Positions 57,921-64,000 of a stretch of 64,000 nt of DNA are shown here, piece by piece. A model generated the notes under the pieces. It did not search any database and was not told the DNA's origin. It saw only the letters and a program-made list of their open reading frames with translations. Origin of the DNA: DASQPR01 sp035713725 (GTDB lineage: Bacteria > Actinomycetota > Actinomycetes > Mycobacteriales > Micromonosporaceae); contig DASTMZ010000209.1 in assembly GCA_035713725.1 (NCBI GenBank), positions 1 through 64,000 of the forward strand, read 5' to 3'. The translations under genes and the position numbers were made by a program. Positions within the stretch are counted from its first letter, which is position 1. Each line of letters begins with the position of its first letter.

Positions 57921-59751
57921 GGTACGCGCCGTCCGACGCGCTCGTGGTCATCGACGCGTACGCGCGAAGTGCCGCCGACACCGTACGGTCGCGGTCCACC
58001 GGCGTGTACGGCCGGTCGCGCTTCTCTTGTGCGACACGGCGCGCGTCAACGATGTCGTCGGCGACGGCGAGCCGCAGCGACCGGTTCGCGATGTCGATCT
58101 CGATGACGTCGCCGTCTTCGATCAGCGCGATCAGACCGCCGGCCGCCGCCTCCGGTGAGATGTGGCCGATGGACAGGCCCGACGTCCCGCCGGAGAACCG
58201 TCCGTCGGTGATCAGCGCGCACGCCTTGCCGAGTCCGCGGCCCTTGAGGAACGACGTCGGGTAGAGCATCTCCTGCATGCCCGGGCCGCCCTTGGGTCCT
58301 TCGTATCGGATGACCACGACGTCTCCCGCGACGACCTCGCCCTTGAGGATGCCGGTCGCGGCCGCCTCCTGGGACTCGAACACCCGGGCCGGCCCGGCGA
58401 ACGACCACAGGTCCTCGCTGACGCCGGCGGTCTTGACGACGCACCCGTCAACGGCAAGGTTTCCGTGCAGGATCGCGAGGCCGCCGTCGACCGAGTAGGC
58501 GTGCGCGAGGTCGCGGATGCAGCCGTCGCTCGCGTCGGTGTCGAGTCGATCCCACCGGTTGTTCGTGGAGAACGGTTCCGTCGTGCGTACGCCACCCGGC
58601 GCCGCGTGGAACAGTTCGACCGCGTCCGGTGACGGTGCGCCACCTCGGACGTCCCACGTGGACAACCACTCGTCGACGGTCGCGGAATGCACCGTGGTCA
58701 CGTCTCGGTTCAGCAGCCCCGCCCGGTCCAGCTCGCCGAGGATGGCGGGGATGCCACCGGCGCGGTGTACGTCTTCCATGTGGTAGGTCGGCGTGTTCGG
58801 CGCGACCTTGCAGACACACGGCACACGACGCGACACCGCGTCGATGTCGGCGACACCGAAGTCCAGTTCCGCCTCCCGGGCGGCGGCCAGCAGGTGCAGC
58901 ACCGTGTTGGTCGAGCCGCCCATCGCGACGTCGAGCGCTACCGCGTTCTCGAACGCCGACCGGGTCGCGATCGACCGCGGCAGCACGGACGTGTCATCGC
59001 CGTCGTAGTAGCGCTTGGCGAGGTCGACGACGATCCGACCGGCGCGTTCGAAGAGCGCACGGCGGGAGACATGGGTGGCAAGCGTCGAGCCGTTGCCGGG
59101 CAGCGCCAGCCCGATCGCCTCGGTGAGGCAGTTCATCGAGTTCGCGGTGAACATGCCGGAGCAGGAGCCGCAGGTCGGGCACGCGGATCGCTCGATGGCG
59201 CCGAGCTGGTCGTCGGTCACGGCGGTGTTGGACGACGCGATCATGGCGTCGATCAGGTCGATGCGGGAGTGCACCACGCCCTCGATCGCGACGGTCTTGC
59301 CGGCCTCCATCGGGCCACCGGACACGAACACCGTCGGAATGTTCAGCCGAAGCGCGGCGAGCAGCATGCCCGGCGTGATCTTGTCGCAGTTCGAGATGCA
59401 GACCAGCGCGTCGGCGCAGTGCGCGTTGACCATGTACTCCACGGCGTCGGCGATCAGCTCGCGGCTCGGCAACGAATACAACATGCCGCCGTGGCCCATC
59501 GCGATTCCGTCGTCGACCGCGATCGTGTTGAACTCGCGCCCGACGCCGCCGGCCTCGGCTACCGAGTCGGCCACCAACGCGCCGAGGTTGCGCAGATGGA
59601 CATGGCCCGGTACGAACTGCGTGAAGCTGTTCGCGATCGCCACGATCGGCTTGCCGAAGTCCTCGTCGGTCATCCCGGTGGCCCGCCACAGCGCACGGGC
59701 ACCGGCCATCGTCCGACCGTGTGTCGAGGTTTTGGACCGCAACTCGGGCAT
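57904..59751 (-). CDS. ilvD: dihydroxy-acid dehydratase
   Basis: 615 residues from the ATG at 59751, where the family N-terminus MPELRSKTSTHGRTMAGA begins. The Fe-S ligands are visible in ISNCDKITPGM and CPTCGSCSGMFTANS, with TDGRFSGGTSG near the C-terminus. It dehydrates dihydroxy-isovalerate and -methylvalerate in valine/isoleucine synthesis. ilvB lies about 2.8 kb further right, reading away from it. Confidence 0.95.
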   Translation of the reverse strand: MPELRSKTSTHGRTMAGARALWRATGMTDEDFGKPIVAIANSFTQFVPGHVHLRNLGALVADSVAEAGGVGREFNTIAVDDGIAMGHGGMLYSLPSRELIADAVEYMVNAHCADALVCISNCDKITPGMLLAALRLNIPTVFVSGGPMEAGKTVAIEGVVHSRIDLIDAMIASSNTAVTDDQLGAIERSACPTCGSCSGMFTANSMNCLTEAIGLALPGNGSTLATHVSRRALFERAGRIVVDLAKRYYDGDDTSVLPRSIATRSAFENAVALDVAMGGSTNTVLHLLAAAREAELDFGVADIDAVSRRVPCVCKVAPNTPTYHMEDVHRAGGIPAILGELDRAGLLNRDVTTVHSATVDEWLSTWDVRGGAPSPDAVELFHAAPGGVRTTEPFSTNNRWDRLDTDASDGCIRDLAHAYSVDGGLAILHGNLAVDGCVVKTAGVSEDLWSFAGPARVFESQEAAATGILKGEVVAGDVVVIRYEGPKGGPGMQEMLYPTSFLKGRGLGKACALITDGRFSGGTSGLSIGHISPEAAAGGLIALIEDGDVIEIDIANRSLRLAVADDIVDARRVAQEKRDRPYTPVDRDRTVSAALRAYASMTTSASDGAYRRVPD

Positions 59752-59944
59752 CCCACCAGCATGCCACCGACGGGGTGGGGCGGCGTCGTCAAGGTCTGGT
59801 GTTCCACCAGGTAGGAAGCGTGACGCGAAGTCGGATAGCCGACGATGGCGTGCCGGCTGGGCGGATGCGCACCGCGTCGGCTCACGCAACGTCGCAGCGT
59901 ACGCAAGGTATTGAAATATCGTTCAGGTCCGGCAGAGTGTATGC

Positions 59945-62242
59945 GTGGCCCTCAATGCATGGTGGACGATCGTCGCACTGCTGGTGGGGGCCAGCGCAGT
60001 GGGCGCCGTGGTGGCCATCGTGCGTTCCCGACACGGGATCCGCCTGCGGTGGGCCGACCTGGTGTGCGCAGGCGTTGCGACGAGCGCGATCGGCTGGCTC
60101 GGCTCGACGGGATTCATGCTCGCCGCGCCGCGCGGCGTCGATCGCGGCAGCACCGCCGAGACCGTCGTCGCCGCGGCGGGCGTCCTGCTCAGCGTCGGGC
60201 TGCTGCTGGCGGCGGTGGAGATGTTGCCGTCCCAACCCGCGGCGCGCTTGCGGCGCGCGGTGGACGGCCTGCAGGTCACGTGCGCGCTGGCGCTTGCGGG
60301 TTGGATCATCGCCGGGCTGTGGTTCGCGCCGGGAGGCCACATCACGGTGCACCACGACCTGTCGTGGATCGCAACCGCCGTCGCGCTGGGCGCCGCGGCC
60401 ACGGCGGCCGGCGTCACGGTTGTCACGATCCTGCAAACTCCGCCGCCACGCCAGGCGGCCGGTCTGCTCATGTTCGGCGTGGTCGCGGTCGCGTTCGGCG
60501 GCACGGGTACGGTCATCGCGGCGGCCGACTTCCGCAGCCCCGCCACGGTGGCGACGTCCGGGTTGCTGGCCACCATCGGGATGGCCTCGATCGGGTACGC
60601 CGCATCGGTCGGTCGCCGGCTCATCGCACCCGCGCCGCAGGGTGCCCCGACCCGGTGGGGTCTGCCGTTCGCCACTGTCGGCGTCGCGCTCAGCATGATC
60701 CTCGTACAGCTCGTCGTCGGCGGCCCGCCGGACGAGGTCGGCGCGATCATCAGCGTGCTGACCGGCTTCGTCCTCGTGCTGCGACAGGCGCTGGCGCTTG
60801 CCGACGGCCGTCGCTATCTCGGTCGACTGCACGCCGAGCAACAGCGCCTGCGCGAACTCGCGTACACCGATCCGCTGACCGGCGTTGGCAACCGGCGAAG
60901 CCTCATGTCCACACTCGACACCGTGATCGCCGAACGCCGTGACGGGTTGTTGGTGATGCTCGACCTCGACCGCTTTACCAACGTCAACGACGTACGCGGC
61001 CATGACGCCGGTGACGCGGTGCTCGCCGAGGTCGGCGCGCGTCTGCGGTCCGTACTCCGGCCGGCCGACGTGGCGGCGCGCACCGGTGGCGACGAGTTCG
61101 CCGTCGTACTCTGCGCGGACGCGGACGACCCGGATCGCGATGATGCCGACGGGCACGCGACCGACGGGCAAATGGCGGACGGGCACGTGGCGGACGCCGT
61201 CGTGGATCGGCTCGTGTCAGCGCTCGCGGCGCCGTACGAGACCCACACCGGTACGGTCGCCGTCGCCGCGAGCATCGGTCTCGTCCCGTGTCGCGTCGCG
61301 TCCGACGTACCCACATTGCTACGTAACGCGGATGTCGCGCTGCGATTCGCCAAGCGCAGCGGTGCAGGTGCCGTCCAGCGCTACGACGCCGCATACGACG
61401 ACTACGCGCAGCGCCGCATCCGCATCGAACAGAACCTGCGTGACGCGTTGCGGGCGAACGAGTTCACGTTGGCGTACCAACCGATCGTGACCTTGCCGCA
61501 TGGGCGCCCGGTGGCCATGGAGGCACTGATTCGCTGGCACAACGCGGAACTCGGCGGGGTGCCGCCGGACGAGTTCATCCCGATCGCCGAGGAGGTCGGG
61601 CTCATCACGGCGATCGACCGATGGGTGATGCAGCAGGCGTGTGCTCAGCTGGCCACATGGCTCGCCGACGGACACGAGCTGTGGATGTCGGTGAACGTGT
61701 CGGTGCGCGAGCTGCACCAGCCGGACTACGTCCACCAAGTCGTGGAGACGCTGGGATCGCATCGCCTGCCGCCGGAGCGTCTCGTGCTGGAGCTGACCGA
61801 ACACTCCGCGGCACCGGACGTCGACTCGTTGGCCGTTCGGTTGAACGCGCTGCGCGAAGCCGGCTTACGGATCGCACTGGACGACTTCGGCGCCGGATAT
61901 TCGTCGCTCGGGCAGCTGCGCTCGCTGCCGGTCGACATTCTCAAGATTGATCGGTCGCTGGTCGGCGAGCCGGGGATCGGCGGACCGCCGCGGGCGGTGG
62001 CGCCGCTCGTGGACGTCGTCGTGCAGCTTGGCAACCGGCTGTCCCTCGACGTGATCGCCGAGGGGGTCGGCGACGCCGCACAACGGGCGGTCGTCGAGGA
62101 GGCCGGCTGTGCCCTGGGCCAGGGAGATCTCTTCGGCCGCCCGATGGCCGCCGAGCACGTGGTCGCGTTGCTGAGCGCGGAGCCGTCGAGCGCACCGCTT
62201 GATGCGGGGCCGTCGAGCGCACCGCCCCAACGTCACGCGTAA
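59945..62242 (+). CDS. membrane-bound GGDEF-EAL protein (second)
   Basis: 765 residues, GTG at 59945. Seven or eight membrane helices fill the first 280 residues. The GGDEF domain (about 300-460) has TDPLTGVGNRRSL and an intact GGDEFAVVL, but is widened by an Asp/His-rich repeat insertion (DGHATDGQMADGHVAD). The EAL domain has MEALIRWHNAELG, LDDFGAGYSSLGQLRSLPV and KIDRSLV, intact. The C-terminus ends in a duplicated PSSAP. It should both make and degrade c-di-GMP; the sensory input is unknown. Confidence 0.92.
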   Translation: MALNAWWTIVALLVGASAVGAVVAIVRSRHGIRLRWADLVCAGVATSAIGWLGSTGFMLAAPRGVDRGSTAETVVAAAGVLLSVGLLLAAVEMLPSQPAARLRRAVDGLQVTCALALAGWIIAGLWFAPGGHITVHHDLSWIATAVALGAAATAAGVTVVTILQTPPPRQAAGLLMFGVVAVAFGGTGTVIAAADFRSPATVATSGLLATIGMASIGYAASVGRRLIAPAPQGAPTRWGLPFATVGVALSMILVQLVVGGPPDEVGAIISVLTGFVLVLRQALALADGRRYLGRLHAEQQRLRELAYTDPLTGVGNRRSLMSTLDTVIAERRDGLLVMLDLDRFTNVNDVRGHDAGDAVLAEVGARLRSVLRPADVAARTGGDEFAVVLCADADDPDRDDADGHATDGQMADGHVADAVVDRLVSALAAPYETHTGTVAVAASIGLVPCRVASDVPTLLRNADVALRFAKRSGAGAVQRYDAAYDDYAQRRIRIEQNLRDALRANEFTLAYQPIVTLPHGRPVAMEALIRWHNAELGGVPPDEFIPIAEEVGLITAIDRWVMQQACAQLATWLADGHELWMSVNVSVRELHQPDYVHQVVETLGSHRLPPERLVLELTEHSAAPDVDSLAVRLNALREAGLRIALDDFGAGYSSLGQLRSLPVDILKIDRSLVGEPGIGGPPRAVAPLVDVVVQLGNRLSLDVIAEGVGDAAQRAVVEEAGCALGQGDLFGRPMAAEHVVALLSAEPSSAPLDAGPSSAPPQRHA

Positions 62243-62328
62243 TCCGGCGATCCGATTCGGTTGAGCTTTGCGTCGCCGCGCCGCTGGCGCACGGACTCGC
62301 CCGTGACGTGCCCAAGATGTGAGACGCC

Positions 62329-62357
62329 TTGACTCAGGGCGTGAGATGGGTCAGAGT
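62329..62357 (+). promoter_or_regulatory. putative ilvB promoter
   Basis: TTGACT (62329-62334), 17 bp, CAGAGT (62352-62357). Transcription would start about seven bases later, at or next to the A of the ATG at 62364, giving a leaderless leader-peptide mRNA. Only the -35 box is strong. Confidence 0.45.
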
Positions 62358-62363
62358 TGTGTC

Positions 62364-62399
62364 ATGCCCGTCCACAGCTGGATCCGAGTACTTAGCTAG
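62364..62399 (+). CDS. ilvB leader peptide (attenuation)
   Basis: ATG at 62364 opens an 11-codon frame, MPVHSWIRVLS, ending in TAG at 62397-62399. It is rich in codons for the pathway end products (Val, Ile, Val, Leu). The hairpins that follow make it the likely sensor of charged branched-chain tRNAs. An in-frame ATG at 62346 would give a 17-residue form. Confidence 0.65.
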   Translation: MPVHSWIRVLS

Positions 62400-62429
62400 G
62401 CGCACGCTCTTCCACCGGAGAGTGTGCGC
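62400..62429 (+). promoter_or_regulatory. pause/antiterminator hairpin of the ilvB leader
   Basis: GCGCACGCTCT (62400-62410) pairs with AGAGTGTGCGC (62419-62429) at 10 of 11 positions with an 8-nt loop. It starts one base after the leader-peptide stop, as expected for a ribosome-controlled attenuator. Confidence 0.7.
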
Positions 62430-62430
62430 A

Positions 62431-62463
62431 AGCCCCCGTGCCGTTCGGCACGCGGGCTTTTTT
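62431..62463 (+). terminator. intrinsic terminator in the ilvB leader
   Basis: AGCCCCCGTGCC and GGCACGCGGGCT form a stem with one mismatch and a GTTC loop, followed by six T residues (62458-62463). It is a textbook Rho-independent terminator, 88 bp before ilvB, and is placed as the terminator of an attenuator. Confidence 0.88.
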
Positions 62464-62550
62464 GTTGCTCTAGTTAACGGATCCGGTTGCGCTCGTTACC
62501 GGACCGCAGAACCGGTCGGCACCGACGACCCGAAGCGAAAGACTTGACCG

Positions 62551-64000
62551 ATGAACATCCCGACACCCGAAGTCCTGGCGCAGCGAATCCATCCGCCCGC
62601 CGCGACCGGCCAGTCCCGCGGCGCGGGCCAACCGTCCGGGACCGGTCCGGACGGCGACGAGACGGAATCGTCCGCCGCCGCCTCGACCGGCCGCCCGATC
62701 GCCGGCTCGACGGGCCAGACAGCTTCCGGCTCGACGGGCCAGACAGCTTCCGGCTCGACGAGCCAGACGTCCGCCGGGACGGGGCAGGCGTCCGCGGGCT
62801 CGGCGAGCCGGCCCTCCGCCGCCGAGCCGACCACCGGTGCGGGCGCGCTCGTACGGTCGCTGGAGGCGCTCGGCGTCGAGGTGGTGTTCGGCATCCCGGG
62901 CGGTGCGATCCTGCCCGCCTACGACCCGCTGTTCGATTCCTCGGTGCGCCACATCCTCGTACGCCATGAGCAAGGCGCCGGGCACGCCGCGACCGGGTAC
63001 GCCCAGGCGACCGGCAAGGTTGGCGTGTGCATGGCCACCTCTGGGCCGGGCGCGACAAATCTCGTGACGCCGATCGCCGACGCGTATATGGACTCGGTGC
63101 CGATCGTCGCGATCACCGGCCAGGTCTCGAGGGGCCTGATCGGGACGGACGGCTTCCAGGAGGCCGATATCTCCGGCATCACGTTGCCGATCACGAAGCA
63201 CAACTACCTTGTCCAGTCCGCCGAGGAGCTGCCTCAGGTGCTCGCCGAGGCGTTCCATCTCGCCAGCACCGGTCGACCAGGGCCGGTGCTCGTCGACATC
63301 CCCAAGGATGTCCTGCAGGCGGCCACCACGTTCTCCTGGCCACCCCCGCTTGATCTGCCCGGGTACCGGCCGACGGTCCACCCGCACACCAAGCAGATCC
63401 GGGAGGCGGCACGTCTGATCGCCGCGTCGAAGCGGCCGGTGCTCTACGTCGGTGGCGGCGTTCTCAAGGCGAATGCCGCGCCACAGCTGGCCCGGCTCGC
63501 CGAGATGACCGGTATTCCGGTCGTGACCACCCTGATGGCGCGGGGCGCGTTCCCGGACTCCCATCCGCAACACCTCGGCATGCCGGGCATGCACGGGACG
63601 GTCGCCGCGGTGTACGCGTTGCAGAAGTCGGACCTGATCGTCGCCCTCGGCGCACGCTTCGACGACCGCGTGACCGGGCACCTGGACAGCTTCGCGCCCG
63701 GCGCCCACATCGTGCACGCCGACATTGATCCGGCCGAGATCGGCAAGAACCGTGCCGTCGACGTACCGATCGTCGGCGACGCGAAGCACGTCATCGACGA
63801 GCTGTGCGCGGTCATCGCGGCCGACGGCGGCGGTTCGGCGGCCGGCGGCGCCAAGCCCGATGGCGGCGGCTCGGCAGCCAACGGCACGGCAGCCGGCGGT
63901 TCGGCGGCCAACGGTCGGCTCGCTGCGTGGTGGCGTGCCCTCGACGACATGCGTGAGCGCTGCCCGCTCGGCTGGGAGGAGCCGCCCGACGGATCGCTTG
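62551..64000 (+). CDS. ilvB: acetolactate synthase large subunit, 3' truncated by window end
   Basis: ATG at 62551; the frame is open to the window end (about 483 residues seen). The first 95 residues are Ser/Thr/Gly/Ala-rich with an 8-residue repeat (GSTGQTAS) from 24-bp DNA repeats at 62704-62775. The catalytic part begins around TGAGALVRSLEALGVEVVFG. The ThDP-activating Glu is in LVRHEQGAGHAA; GPGATNLVTPIADAYMDSVP and KRPVLYVGGGVLKANA follow. It condenses pyruvate or 2-ketobutyrate as the first step of branched-chain amino acid synthesis. A Gly/Ser/Ala-rich linker occurs near 63820-63905. ilvN would be expected next. Confidence 0.95.
   Translation, partial: MNIPTPEVLAQRIHPPAATGQSRGAGQPSGTGPDGDETESSAAASTGRPIAGSTGQTASGSTGQTASGSTSQTSAGTGQASAGSASRPSAAEPTTGAGALVRSLEALGVEVVFGIPGGAILPAYDPLFDSSVRHILVRHEQGAGHAATGYAQATGKVGVCMATSGPGATNLVTPIADAYMDSVPIVAITGQVSRGLIGTDGFQEADISGITLPITKHNYLVQSAEELPQVLAEAFHLASTGRPGPVLVDIPKDVLQAATTFSWPPPLDLPGYRPTVHPHTKQIREAARLIAASKRPVLYVGGGVLKANAAPQLARLAEMTGIPVVTTLMARGAFPDSHPQHLGMPGMHGTVAAVYALQKSDLIVALGARFDDRVTGHLDSFAPGAHIVHADIDPAEIGKNRAVDVPIVGDAKHVIDELCAVIAADGGGSAAGGAKPDGGGSAANGTAAGGSAANGRLAAWWRALDDMRERCPLGWEEPPDGSL

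Overview
The window is GC-rich, with very strong GC bias at third codon positions, few and short intergenic gaps, and frequent GTG starts. Its content is that of an actinobacterium: a 180-kDa-type NAD-glutamate dehydrogenase, a MecA-like PBP lipoprotein, DUF222/HNH and DUF559 nucleases, a ZTP riboswitch before glyA, and the gene order etfB-etfA-GNAT-cysteine desulfurase-mnmA-MetE-like-ligA-gatC-gatA-gatB, which parallels the Mycobacterium Rv3029c-Rv3009c region. I cannot name the genus. No rRNA, tRNA, CRISPR array, prophage or transposase was seen.

Layout. 1-7.5 kb holds the end of an HNH nuclease, a DUF4232 lipoprotein, and an acyl-CoA module: methylmalonyl-CoA epimerase, thiolase, the MeaB G-protein chaperone, and a B12 mutase large subunit whose active-site residues (F80, Q198) are those of isobutyryl-CoA mutase. 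7.5-14 kb carries an unrecognised large membrane protein, a thioredoxin-TPR (CnoX/YbbN-like) protein, an arginase-family enzyme and the PBP lipoprotein. 14-22 kb has the NAD-GDH, then a GH3 N-acetylhexosaminidase divergent from a ROK regulator. 22-30 kb is mixed: DUF2332, an NTF2-like protein, an orphan ABC ATPase, YccF, enoyl-CoA hydratase, a ThDP enzyme translationally overlapped with an APH-family kinase, and a DUF202 pair.

30.9-51 kb is the conserved housekeeping block (ETF, sulfur transfer to tRNA, DNA ligase, GatCAB amidotransferase). Several insertions interrupt it: a GNAT-nucleotidyltransferase fusion, a DUF559 nuclease gene bracketed by two near-identical 70-bp hairpin repeats, a ferric reductase/FMN-binding/ApbE flavin electron-transfer module, a GGDEF-EAL protein and a TIGR03086 protein. 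51-64 kb has a membrane metallophosphoesterase, a PQQ-type sugar dehydrogenase lipoprotein, a 2-hydroxyacid dehydrogenase, a PH-domain membrane protein, riboswitch-controlled glyA, a PPOX protein, ilvD, a second GGDEF-EAL protein, and finally ilvB behind a transcription attenuator that appears to have a leaderless leader peptide.

The most unusual structures are the hairpin-bracketed nuclease cassette (35371-36446), the GNAT-ANT fusion, the ilvB attenuator, and several GC-rich minisatellites placed at gene ends (19352-19403, 22251-22378, 46441-46500, 57809-57920). All functional calls are from reading motifs by eye; no database search was run.
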